Below are positions 31,692-43,735 of a stretch of 64,000 nt of DNA, piece after piece. This DNA comes from Saccharum officinarum (Eukaryota; Streptophyta; Magnoliopsida; Poales; Poaceae): positions 13,108,346-13,172,345 of the forward strand of contig CM036215.1 of NCBI GenBank assembly GCA_020631735.1, read 5' to 3'. Position 1 is the stretch's first letter; the number at the start of each line of letters is the position of its first letter. The notes under the pieces were generated by a model that saw nothing but the letters and a program-made list of their open reading frames with translations, was not told the origin of the DNA and ran no database searches. The translations under genes were made by a program, and so were the position numbers.

Positions 31692-33061
31692 TGTCACAGA
31701 ACCGTCCAAATTATAAGAGCACAAGTACAAAAAACTATCACCGAAGTGATCAAATTCTTGCACTTGAACCCATATAACTTCGGTAGTCCAATGAAATCAC
31801 GAGGGATTTCAAACCAACCAACATACAAGCCAAGATCGTAATGATTCAACATAACAAGTCACATGTTACATCCATTTCACAAGTAATCCAATATACATCG
31901 GAGTTCAACATAGTTATTACAACTTAAGTTCAAAAGTAGCGGAAGCAAAGTAATTTGAAACTAACAACACCCTTATTTTAAATACATGCCAGTACGAATG
32001 TCGACTTCCAACAAAAGCATTAGAGAGAAGATAACTCAGAAGGATCATGCCCATGATCATACTCCGTCACTACGGCAGGAGCCAACCAACTCTTGCAGTC
32101 GCCATGATACATCACAACCTGCAACAAGTAGGGAAATAAAACCCTGAGTACGACAATGTACTCAGCTAGACTTATCCGTCAAAAACTAGAAATAAAGTGA
32201 CACCAAGGATCATGCAAGGCTGATATAAAGTGGGGCTAGCTTGACAACATTTTGCATAAAAGCTTAATATAGATAAGTAATCATTAATGCTTAAGCATCA
32301 AGTTAATTATTATTAACCTGTCATCTATATTAGAACCTGTACTAGAGCACTCACTTGATTAGGAGCAAACAATATTAACCATAGCAGGTATAAATTGAGG
32401 CAACATTTCCATCGTCATCCAATTAATCATCCGTTCAATTTAATTGAATCTATGTTGCCGCTGCTCAAGTTAAGTGCTCACTAACCGGGAGCGACGGCGA
32501 TTCGAATCGAATTCCTATCCAGCTGGAGGGGTATTTCTAACACTCACCGTGCATGCCCCTGCCAGGGTTGCACAAGCCATCTTTTGTACAATTCAGGAGT
32601 CACGGGTTCAACTGATGCCGTATCCCCAAGGGCAACACTCTGCCAGGTGATAGGGACTCTAACCCCCCCTTGGTCTCACGCCAATGTTCCAAGCACATCC
32701 TTACTACCTCCAAGATGCGACCTACCATTCGATTCCTGGCCTGAACTGTATTACTCGGCTTCGTGGTCGGAACGACTTATCCGGCCAACTAAGTGTTAGA
32801 CTACGTTCAACATGACTCAAGGACGTACATCGAATCGGTCCTTAAACGACTCAGACAGGGATAGATCCACACCCAAGACCTCCATGCCTTGTTGCTTCAC
32901 TATCGTCATCCTGCCCGGTCTCATTTCATTTTATTAACACATGGTTCTTTTCCACGATAGCAATTATAGCCAACCGTGCTATATATGAATATCCCTACCT
33001 CTCGCAGGTGACAGGAAATCACCTAACTTCTACTGTTTAAAGCAGGGCTAAGCATCTATTC
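31692..33061 (-). repeat. Large Ty3-type solo LTR, right-hand (3') piece
   Basis: It begins tgtcacagaaccgtccaaat and aligns with the starts of the LTRs at 33062 and 43736, but is more diverged. It is interrupted at 33062 by the younger related element and resumes at 48572. The whole solo LTR is about 5.3 kb and is flanked by a perfect ATCAA duplication (31687-31691 and 52529-52533). Confidence 0.88.
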
Positions 33062-36000
33062 TGTAACAGAACCGACCAAATTATAAGAGCACAAGTACGA
33101 AAACAAGCACCGAAGCGCTCAAATTTTCAAACTTGAGCCCATATAATCCCGGTAGTCAATTGAAATCACGAAGGATTTCAAACCAAACTGCTTACAACCA
33201 GGATCGCTTCATTCAACATACAACATCATACGATACATTTCACAAGTAGTCCAGAAATAAGTTTACACCACGGAGTAGCAAATATTACAAACCAAGTTTG
33301 AAAGTAGCGGAAGCATAACACACACACTAGTTAATTAAATAATGCCAGTCTGGATGATCGACATCTCGCAAAAGCATGAGGAAAGTACATAAAACGATCA
33401 CGCCCTTGTGATCTAGTCATCATCACCCGCAGGGTGGAGACACGTCTTGCAGAATCCCTGATAAAGCATGTCATCTGCAACAGGAGGGAATAAACCCTGA
33501 GTACTGGAATGTACTCAGCTAGACTTACCCGTCGAAAACCAGAAATAAGAGGACACCAAGGATTATGCAAGGCTTACACAAGAGGCTAGCTGACATAACA
33601 TTTTGCATAAAGGCATAAGTAATTGATACTCTTATAACCTGTACTAGCAGTTATTTTTTAGCATTTACCTGTCATCTATCTTAGCACCTGTACTAAGCAT
33701 GCACTTGGTTGTAATCAAACAATTATCATCATTATATCCAGAGCAGGTATGAATTGTGGCAACATTGTATCATTCCCTTAACCACCAGTTCATTTAATGA
33801 GATCTAGTTGCCGCTACGTCAAGCCAAGTGCTCACAGTCCGGTGCACACGCGGGAGCGACGGCGATTCGAATCGAATTCCTATCCAGCTGGAGGGGTATT
33901 TCTAACACTCACCGTGCAGACCCCTGCCAGGGTCGCACAGGCCACCGTTTCATATGATTCAGGAATCGCGGGTCCGAATAATGTCGCGACCCTAAGGGCG
34001 ACACTCTGCCAGGTGATAGGGACTCTAACCCCCCCCGTTGGTCTCACGCCAATGTCCCCAAGCACACTTCTTTCTCTCCTCCAAGAAGCAACCTACCATT
34101 CGATTCCCGGCCTGAACCACATTACTCGGCTTCGCGGTCGAACGGGTTATCCGGCCAACTAAGTGTTAGACTGCGTTCAACATGACTCAAGGACGTACAG
34201 CGAATCGGTCCTTAAACGACTCAGACGGGCATAGCTCCACACCCAAGACGTGAAGTTCTTGCGGCTGTACTATCGAACTCCCGCTCGGTCTCAAATTTCA
34301 TTTTTAAGCATGGTTCCATTCATGATAGCCATAGAGCCACTCGTGACTCCTTCCTACATCTCGCGGATGACCGGAAATCACCCGACTTCTACCGTACTAA
34401 GCAGGGCTAAGCATTGACACGTGCCTAAACCTAATATAGGATTAAGTACGATATCTGGACAAGGACAGGTACAATGCAGCAAGTGTTTTCATATAACTCC
34501 TAGAACTTAATGCAATAAACAATTAAAAGTACTCAAGATAATTTATAAAACGATGGGTTCAGCATGCACCGGGGCTTGCCTTGAGAAAGGTTGCGGGTCT
34601 GTGGTCCGGACACTCGGGTAGATCTTCTGACGGAGCTTCCCGACGTTGGTTTCTTCTGCTAATTCCTCCGGTTGACTCAGCACCTCCTCCGGTATCGCTT
34701 GTTCGAATTCGAGAAGTGTCACCCCCTCCGGTACACCTATTGCATGAATGCACAATAAATACCATGGATGCATAACGAAAGATGCAATATGCTCGGAATG
34801 GAATGCATTACAACAATTTAATGCTCTACTCAAATCACTTCAAAAGAGTAGGTGCAAATTTCCTCTCCGGTAGAGAAATACTCACCTAATCTACTTAACC
34901 TAAGATAAAGCTGCTCATCCTCAGTTAAGGCCCTAACACCTAACAATTACAAAAGTAGCATGTCTTAGGATATCACACCATATCAATCAGCAAAATACCA
35001 CAGTGAGCATTCTGGACAGCAGCTACTTGTTTTTATCACAACTGGAGATTTACAATTCAAAAGATATGATCTAAGCCAATCTGGAAAGCCTAAGAAATGT
35101 ACTACAATTCATTTTCAGACCTCAACTCCAAACTCCTAAGTTTCCATGTCAAATTTCACAAGTTCCAGAATCTGTCCTCTCAAAACAGAGAGTAGCAGAT
35201 TTTTAACTGCCACTTTAAACAACAGTAACTCTCAAACTACTAAGCCAAATGCTTCCAAATTTTAACACAAGCTAGTTCATCAAGTTTACTCCAACTTTGG
35301 TATTTACAAGTTGTCCAGCAACCAATTTTATCAAAGCCAAATTTAGAATTACTACTTAGCTGTCCAGAAAACCTAAAATTACAAAGGTTAAATATTTATG
35401 ATGTGGCAAACATTCTTTAAAACCAAACTAATGCTACTACAAGTTCACAAATATCACAAAGACACCAGGAAGTAAGGTGTGCCCACCTAGAACATTTGTT
35501 TAAACCCATTTTCTCAATTTACTTAAGTAATTAAGTGGAATTTTAAACATATATGTAAACTGCTCCTAAAATTCTACAAAATTACAGGGGACTCTCTGAC
35601 CCACAAAGAGACTACTGTAAAATTTTGAACTCAATTTATTCACAAGGAACTCCCTACACAGAATTCACAAGCTAATAAGGCTGATTTTTGCATAAATAGG
35701 AAACTCTATTGAAAAGTGTCAAACAACAGATTTCATATTTTCTTAGACAGTCTAGGGTACCAAGACATTCTCCAAAAAGTTATATGAACATTGCACATGT
35801 AGAAAAATACAAAAATTCATTTAAATATTTCCTAGAATAACAAGATAGCATAATAACTTGAAAAGTACTTAAGCACTGATGCCCAAATTTTTACCAGAGC
35901 TAGGGCTAGCATAGAGTAACCTACCACAATTTTCATTATTTATGAAACACTGAAACTCAAGATATAAATTTAACAAATTTGCATGCATTCCAAAACACAT

Positions 36001-37807
36001 TTAAAGGATCTATGAAATTCTTACAGAATTTAAACATCTCATGCCAGATCCATATTTTTCTAAAATACTACACATTATGTAGACCCTAATAAAATTTATC
36101 TCATGATTTTTAGATCATTAAAAGCCTAGATCTATATTTTTCCAACTTGTACAAAAATCAGTGACAAAATAATAAAAATGAATTTCATTTCGGATGACTG
36201 GGCCGGCCCGGAAAAACTCGGCCCACACTCGCGCGCGCGCGGCCCCGCCAGCGCGTCCCGCGCCCGCGCGACACTGACGGGCGGGCCTCCGCGGTCAGTG
36301 ACCGGAGATAGGGAAGGCAGAGACCCGCGAGCTCCGACGAGCTCGAGCTCGCCGGAGAAGAGCTCGCTCGGCCAATTGAGCACCGCCTCGTGTTCTCCGT
36401 CAACCCTGCGTCGATTGGTGCTCGTGGAATGGATGGGAGGGGTGGAAGGGCTTGTCACCGCGAGCGGCGGCCGTGATGTCCTGGCGGCGCACCGTCGACG
36501 TGAGGATGTACGGTGCGGTCTAGGCTCGGTACGAGCTTCACCGAAGCTAGGCGGATCCATTTTGCTAGGAAGGGAGGATGGAGAGAAACTCGAAGCACCC
36601 CGACCACCGGTGAGGTCCCATGGCGGGCTCCGGCGACCTCTCGGAGACGGGGAAGAAAGCAATGCGGCTCACCTTGAGTCAAATCGCTGGCTTTCGGTGG
36701 GTCAGGGAGATGGAGGGTGGTGAGGCGGAAGGATTGGCGAGGTCTAGCGGCCGGTGATGCGGTGTGGCTCGCGCTTGAGCTCGCCGGAGAAGAACGGCAA
36801 TGGCAGCTCAGTTTCGGTTGTTCTTGGCAACTGGAAGAGAGGGCGGAGGAATGGAGGCCGGCTCGCGCGTCGTGCGTCTTGAAGGTGTCGCGGCCTGACT
36901 GGTGGGGCCAGGGCCGGCGTACGGGCGCCACCGAACCCGCCTCCACGCGTCGACGACGGCCTGCGGCCGTCGGCCACTCTGGACGCTGACGAAACTGAAT
37001 CGGCGACATCAAATGACCGACTGACAGAGCGATTTCCACGATGATTATCTCCCAAACCGGTTCGAATTAGTCGAAGATGATTACACCAATTTTGTAGAGC
37101 TACATGAGGTCTACAAGTTTGTCAATTTGGGTTTGGCTGTTCGGCCTAGATTTGAAACTACAAGGCTCCAAAGGGGTCACCCGAAAACTGAAACTTAGTT
37201 TCAGTCACTATGCCGACTGAAACCCTAACTTCAAGACATTATATCTCCTAAACTATTGAGAACCAGGTGATGGTGATATTGACAATGTTTAGAGCTATGT
37301 GTGGACAACAACTTTGTCAATTGGCTCCAAGACTGGTTTGGCCTAGTTTGTGAGTTAACGAGTTGCTAAAGTGAGGTACAGTGAAACTGAAAAGTCAATT
37401 TCCAGACTTAGAATTTTCTAAGTGTTGATCCCCACTCAAGCTGACTTGTGGGACATTTTTGAGCATGCTCTGGTCATTTTCATGAGATGGCCATATTAGA
37501 GAACTTTTGTTCCTCATGAAATTATCTACAACTTTACTTAAGGTGCTCTTCCATGCAAGGTCTCTAAATTAGACTTTTTAAAACTGGTCAAACTAGAGCC
37601 TCTAGGGTCAAATGGTGGTCAACTCTCTGGAGGGCAATTTAGTAATTTTGGTCAACATGAACCTTGTTCCAAATGTTACCCTAAGTATAACTAAGGTGTT
37701 GTAGGTCATGGATTGACTACTTACTTTTTTTTTGTTACACCAACTATCAAATACTTCATGAAATAATTCAAATAAACCCCAGAACTATCACATGTGTTGC
37801 ATCAACA
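33062..37807 (-). repeat. 3' LTR of the large Ty3 element, truncated by the gap
   Basis: It is collinear with 43736-48480. About 90 bp of its 5' end (element sense) fall in the N gap. A GC-rich island lies at 36180-37000. Open frames here (for example 34543-34833 and 36132-36662) recur in the other LTR only because LTRs are copies. Confidence 0.9.
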
Positions 37808-37907
37808 NNNNNNNNNNNNNNNNNNNNNNNNNNNNNNNNNNNNNNNNNNNNNNNNNNNNNNNNNNNNNNNNNNNNNNNNNNNNNNNNNNNNNNNNNNNNN
37901 NNNNNNN
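37808..37907. other. Assembly gap (100 N)
   Basis: Exactly 100 N, probably a nominal gap size. It hides the end of the 3' LTR, the polypurine tract and the C-terminus of integrase. Confidence 0.99.
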
Positions 37908-40650
37908 CAACAAAAGCAATACCATAAAATCTTCTCTCACCAGATTCTATCCATTTAGTGGGTTCTACACCTACGACCGTACAAAGCTTCGAATGAGCCA
38001 TCTTAATACTCTCTTGATAACTGTTATTGTACGAGAATTCGCTAAAGGTAACCATTTTTCCCAAGAACCCTTGGATGAAATGACGCATGCTCGCAACAAT
38101 CTTCCAAGATTTGGTTAACTCGTTCTGTCTGACCCGATGTCTGGGGGTGATAAGCAGAGCTTCTCACTAACTTGGTTCCCAGAAGGTGAGATGCAAATGC
38201 TCCCAAAAGCGAGCAGTGAACTGGGGACCACGGTCAGAAACGATAGTACGAGGTATCCCATGAAGCCGGACTATCTGATTGAAGTACAACTCAGCATAGT
38301 CAGTGGGACGATAGTCCACTCTCACTGGAATGAAGTGAGCTGATTTGGTCAAACGATCCACAATTACCCAGATGGAATTATGATTTTTGACAGTAGGAGG
38401 AAGTCCGACAATGAAATACATACTTATCTCTTCCATTTCCAACCTGGGATAGACAGTGGTTGAAGCAACCCAGCTTTCATATGCACAGCTTTAACTCTAC
38501 AGCATGTGTCACACTAGCCACATATGCAGCTATTTCCTTCCGCATCTTGGTCCACCAATAGTATGGTTCAAATCATAATACATCTTATTGCTACCAGGAT
38601 GGATGGACAACTTAGAGGAGTGTGCTTCAGACATAATATCATTTCAAAGCTCCCGGTCCTTAGGCACAACTAACCTATCCTTGAACCATAGTACACCCTC
38701 TTCATCTATCCTGAACTATGTAGTTTCTTGCTCTTTCATCTACGCTTGATGTGAAATATACAGTGTCAGTCTTTTGGAGCTCAATAATTCTGCTTTTGAG
38801 AGTACAACTGACAGTGATGTTGTACAAGACTGATGGATGTAGAAGGCGAGATCGATGAAAATCAGTTTCAGCTAAGGAATAAAATGAGACTTACGGCTTA
38901 AAGCATCCGCAACTACATTTGCCTTTCCTGGATGATAGTGCACTTGAAGGTTATAATCTTTAATCAACTCGAGCCATCTTCTTTGACGCATATTCAACTC
39001 GGGTGGGTGAAGATGTATTTGAGGCTTTTATGATCGGTGTAGATATTGCAGACATTTCCCAGCAGATAATGCCGCCATACTTTCAAAGCATGAACAACTG
39101 CAGCCAGTTCTAAGTCATGCGTTGGATAATTCACCTCATGCTTCCGAAGTTGTCGGGAAGTATATGCAATTACTCGGCCTTCCTGCATCAAAACACCTCA
39201 AACCTATGCCTGAGGCATCACAGTAAACATCAAAAGGTTTCTCGATATCCGGTTGCGCCAAAACCGGAGCCGAGGTTAGGAGGGTGTAGTTGGTGAAAAG
39301 CCGCATCACACTCAGGAGTCCAGACAAACCTGGTGTCTTTTTGCAGCAACCGAGTCATTGGCTTGGCTATTTTGGAGAAATCCGGGATGAAGCGACGATA
39401 ATAGCCAGCCAAACCAAGAAAACTTCGGACCTCGTGAACCGAGATAGGAGCCTTCCAGTTCAGTACTTCCTGTACCTTGGCGGGGTCCACCATAATTCCT
39501 CCATCGGACAACACATGCCCAAGGAAAGGTACTTCACGAAGCCAGAATTCGCACTTACTGAACTTTGCATACAGTTGATGTTCACGCAGTCTTGTGAGGA
39601 CTATACGCAGATGTTCAGCGTGATCCTCCTCATTCACAGAGTATACCAGGATGTCATCAATAAATACCACCACAAACTTGTCAATTCAGGCATAAACACC
39701 GAATTCATCAAGTACATGAAGTGTGCGGGGGTTTGTCAAGCGAAAGACATAACAAGATACTCATAAAGACCGTATCTGGTAGAAAAGGCTGTCTTGGAAC
39801 ATCTCCGGATGAATTTTAATTTGATGGTAGCCCGATCTTAGATCGATCTTGGAGAAAACTTTAGCTTTAGACAACTGATCGAACAGATGTCGATTCGCGG
39901 TAGAGGGTACTTATTTTTGACAGTGACTGCATTGAGAGGTCTATAATCTACGCACATCCGCAACGACTGATCCTTCTTCTTTACAAAGATAGCAGGACAT
40001 CCCCACAGCGATGAACTAGGACGAATCAGCCCCTTCTTCAAAAGTTCATTCAATTGCACCTTAAGTTCAGCGAGTTCATTTGGAGGCATCCTATAGGGTC
40101 TCCTAGAGATGGGTGCCGTGTCAGGCAACAACTCAATTTTAAACTCCACATCCCGATCCGGAGGGAGTCCCGGCAAATCATCGGGAAAAACGTCCGGAAA
40201 CTCATTTACTACTGGAATTTCGGCCAACGCCTTTGCTTGCACAGCATGAATTTCCCCTGACAATTCAACCTTTCTGGGAAGTTGTACTAGAAAACCCTTT
40301 TGATCTGTAGGATCTCTGAGCATAACTACCCGAGCGGATGTGTCAATGAGTACCCCATTCTGACTCATCCAATTCATGCCCAAGATAACATCTATGTCTA
40401 AACCAGGTAAAACCAATAGGGCAAGCGAATAACTTCGCCCTTCTATCTTAAACTCAAGGTTCCCCACTACTTTGTTTGTGGAAATATTCCCACTTGCAGC
40501 ACTAATACAATAACCCACACCTTCAACCGTATGCAACTTGTGCACAAATTTAGATGCAAACTTAGGACTGATAAAGGAATGCGAAGCACCTGAATAAAAA
40601 AGTACCACTGCGGGGTGTTGGTCAACTAGAAACTTACCAGCGGTGACCAC
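37908..40650 (-). pseudogene. Pol of the large Ty3 element, frameshifted
   Basis: The longest piece (40650-39838) holds the protease, where the catalytic Asp is Tyr ([11 protein letters not shown], codon 40594-40596), and the start of RT ([20 protein letters not shown]). A second piece (39673-39230) has FIDDILVYS and the RT connection. RNase H lies near 38994-39191 ([12 protein letters not shown]). Integrase is near 38167-38442 (WVIVDRLTKSAHFIPV, IVSDRGPQFTARFWE) and 37908-38120 up to the gap. At least four frame breaks are present. Confidence 0.85.
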
Positions 40651-40701
40651 CTCACCAGAAGGAATTTCCTCAATGCTGTTATAATGGGCGTGTCCTGACG
40701 A

Positions 40702-41703
40702 CTACCTTGTTGACATTTTTCTTAGGGTACGGACAGTTCCTGGACCAATGGCCTGGCTTGTTACAGTTCCAGCAAGGCATGTTGCTAGGGGAACACTGGA
40801 GCTGCCTTGGCCCGCATTACTCTTTGGCAGAGCCACTGTATATGCCTTACGAAACCAGTTTTCATTGCACCTTCTTTTGTGGAGGACGGAACTTAGCATT
40901 TGTGGCAGGAGGGCGAGGGGGAGACCTCGGTGCCGCTGAGGCCCTTGACTGAGAAGCACTTGCCTCAAGGGCCTTTTACGGCTCTTAGAGGCAGAATAAA
41001 TAGTATTGTTGTTCTCCTGGGTCAAAGCATCGCTGATGAAATCATTGAAAGTAGTACATTTGCTAGTGCCCATTGTTTTCATCAGTTTTGGGCGAGAGCC
41101 CTTTTGAAGCTAGCAATCTTTTTGGCATCGGTATCCACAAACTCAGTGGCATACCTTGCCAGGTTGTTGAAGGACTGCAAGTATTCAGTCAGGCTTTTGT
41201 TTCTTTGCGACAGCCTCATAAACTCTGTGTGCTTGATTGCCATAAGACCGGGAGGGATATAATTCCACGGAATGCCGCCTTAAACTGATCAAGCAATCAA
41301 TCAAGCAATCGGGGCAGGAGTGGAACGATAGTGGCTCCACCAAATGCCCGCTGGACCATGCAACTGATGGGAAGCATACTCAGTTTTCAGCTCATCAGTT
41401 AGGCGTAGCAGACGAAACTTTTGTTCAATGGTATTCAACCACTCGTCAGCCTGCAGTGGTTCTTCCGCTTCCTTGAGAGCGGGGGCTTTGTATCCAGAAA
41501 GAAATCGCTTTGAATACTCTGTACTGATTGGCTCTGGGCCTTGGCGCCAGGACGAGCTTCCCGGTTAGCCAGCTGGCGCATAGCATCTGCCAACATGCGC
41601 TGCCCTTCGACACTGTCTGCATCAGCTCAGCCGGAGTAGGTGGTGGCGGAGGGGGCGGCTGTTCCTCCTCATTTCCACGACCCCGGCGTAGATTGTACGA
41701 CAT
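40702..41703 (-). pseudogene. Gag of the large Ty3 element, frameshifted
   Basis: It starts with ATG at 41703 (MSYNLRRGRGNEEEQPPPPPPP, then TPAELMQT). It passes through several frames and ends with a zinc knuckle CWNCNKPGHWSRNC (about 40733-40775, CX2CX4HX4C). The Gag core is recognisable only in fragments around 41330-41450. Confidence 0.8.
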
Positions 41704-42360
41704 CTGCAAAAATGCATAGCCAATGAGCACTGACGATGTGGGAAATTTGTAGATGAATTATTGCGAAATGTCAATCTGACTGTATGAATAGATTTATCAT
41801 AATGATTAAGGCACAATAATTCATCACAACCGCACAATCCATTCTAGCGCATCATTTGACGAGATCATACTTGGTAATCCAACAAGATGCTCTTTGATAA
41901 AGGCTCACTCACAGGGAGCACAACGGTTACCGGACCGTTTACGTTGTTATCTACGTGATTTTTGACCTTTTGCACGGTACTTGGATTCGATCTCAAGATT
42001 TTTAGTTGACTGTGAAAGGCTACTTCAAACTGACCACAAAGAGACTTCTCAATGAAGAGTTCCATGGTGGATCATGACTAGCCACCTCGATACCTGCGCG
42101 TGCCAAGCAGCACAGCCTTATGTCGCGCGCCATAGGAGGCCCTCGGTTTCGTCGCGGCACCGAAGGCTGCTAATCGTGACACCATCATCGAACGCAACAT
42201 AATAAGACATCAAGTTGTGATCAAATTAACAGGTTCAAACTACATTCAGGAAACATACGGTTCAGCCTTACATCCCAAAGTCAAGTTATTACAAGGCCTC
42301 ACTCCTTCACAGGGAGGGCACAAAAGACGATCCTAACATTAAAGGCACGTGATGACTACT

Positions 42361-42963
42361 CTAAGCATCATCCTCCGAGTCGGTGTCATGGATCTCCCCG
42401 CCGTCCTCATCACTGACAGGCTCTAACTCCTCGTCTTCTTCTTCTTCTGGTGCTTCTGCAGGTGGGGCATCCTGTGGTCCATCAACCTCCACTTCATCAT
42501 CATCCTCAGCCATGAAGATTCCCGAACCCATGTCCTCATCGACGTTGTTGTTTCGAGGCAGCAGGGGATTAAGCTCGTTGTTCAGGCGGTGCACTTCTTC
42601 ATGAAGATTATCATTGTATTCTTCAGCGTTCTCCAACTGTTGCTCGAGCTCAAACTGACGAGCTCTCAGAACGTTCTCCTCGTGCCAGGCTTCATCCCTC
42701 TGTTCCATCACACGGACCAACATGCGCTGACAGTTGCGGTTTGCTACTGTCAACCTCTGGACTGCAAGGGTTTCCTGGTCACGATCATGAATCACTTGTT
42801 CCAGTTGTTGCCGTGCTGCATCCCTAGCAGCAGTCACCTCTGCCAGCTCTGCCCTCAGCCTTTCCACCTCAGTAGGCTCGGGGCGGGGCTCACGTGGAGC
42901 GAGCTAGTGATGCGGTGCCCTGCCCCCAGTGGACTTACGAGCGGTCCTCTTGGTACGTGCCAT
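42361..42963 (-). pseudogene. Extra ORF upstream of gag: histone H3-tail-like N-terminus, coiled coil, acidic tail
   Basis: The frame runs from ATG at 42963 to the stop at 42361, 200 codons, with one in-frame TAG at 42904-42906 (codon 20). The first 19 residues are MARTKRTARKSTGGRAPHH; histone H3 begins ARTKQTARKSTGGKAP. The H3 K4 and K9-S10 equivalents are kept; Q5 and K14 are Arg here. After the stop the frame continues LAPREPRPEP, then a charged helical segment (ERLRAELAEVTAARDAARQQ onwards, about 95 residues) that looks like a coiled coil, then a strongly acidic C-terminus (EEEEDEELEPVSDEDGGE). It lies between the primer-binding site and gag. Function is unknown; binding of H3-tail readers is inference. 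The stop may be a CHG C-to-T change. Confidence 0.8.
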
Positions 42964-43721
42964 CTGTAGCAACAAGATAAGATACGACTTAAAGTGAGGA
43001 TCATTTAGGGGATACGAAATTTACTTTAGTCAGGAGTACAGAAATTTTTAAGGAGGGAGTAAATGATATGTATGATATAATTAAACATGATGCATGCACG
43101 TTCCGTACGTCCTCTCACCTTAGTAGAAACCTAAAGTTCTAACGCTAGGCGGTGGCATACATACGTTCTCTCATATAAGCGAAACTATCGGTCTACTCGT
43201 TACGCTGTTAGTGTACCTGCAGAAAATTCATTGCAGCCCAACAATTCCCAAAATATGCACACAGAAAGCAGTAAATTAAATACTTTCCATATACTCATCC
43301 CCGGATGTATATATTCAGTATCAAAGCTACCCAATTGATAGATGCCCACAATTAAGTGCTTTTACATAGTTACATGGTTTAAACATGTAAAGATGTAAGT
43401 CACCAAAACTACTCTCCCCTAGACCGCCGGTTGGACGATCATGCTCTCACAACTCACACTTACCAGAGCGTCGAGGTAATTGATCCATACATTACCACCC
43501 AAGTGGATGGCATCCATACAATATCACGCCGTATGGACGACGAAACAGAAACAAACAAGGCCCCAAGTTAGTCTTTATAATAAGCCACCTAAGAGTCCTT
43601 ATTTGGGCTAAGGGATGTGATCACTGGCATACTTAAAAAATAATTTTTTAGAGTTTAACCCTTTTCGCAAACAAATACTTTTGTTTTAATTACTCGTAAG
43701 ATGTGTTTAATGTTGAATTAT

Positions 43722-43733
43722 GCTCCGGTACCA
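43722..43733 (-). other. Primer-binding site of the large Ty3 element
   Basis: The minus strand reads TGGTACCGGAGC two bases inside the 5' LTR, matching the usual initiator-Met site TGGTATCAGAGC at 10 of 12 positions. Confidence 0.75.
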
Positions 43734-43735
43734 GC

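Noticed and set aside
34543..34833. Frame MSRALNCCNAFHSEH... repeated at 45165-45494
   Set aside because: The second copy is the other LTR of the same element, so recurrence is no evidence for coding, and the two copies differ by frameshift.
36132..36662. GC-rich open frames in the large LTRs (also 46763-47344 and 50615-51412)
   Set aside because: Low-complexity, on both strands at once, and conserved between LTRs only because LTRs are copies. No domain or splice context.
41865..42065. 66-codon minus-strand frame between the extra ORF and gag
   Set aside because: Short, no recognisable motif and no sign of conservation from this sequence alone.
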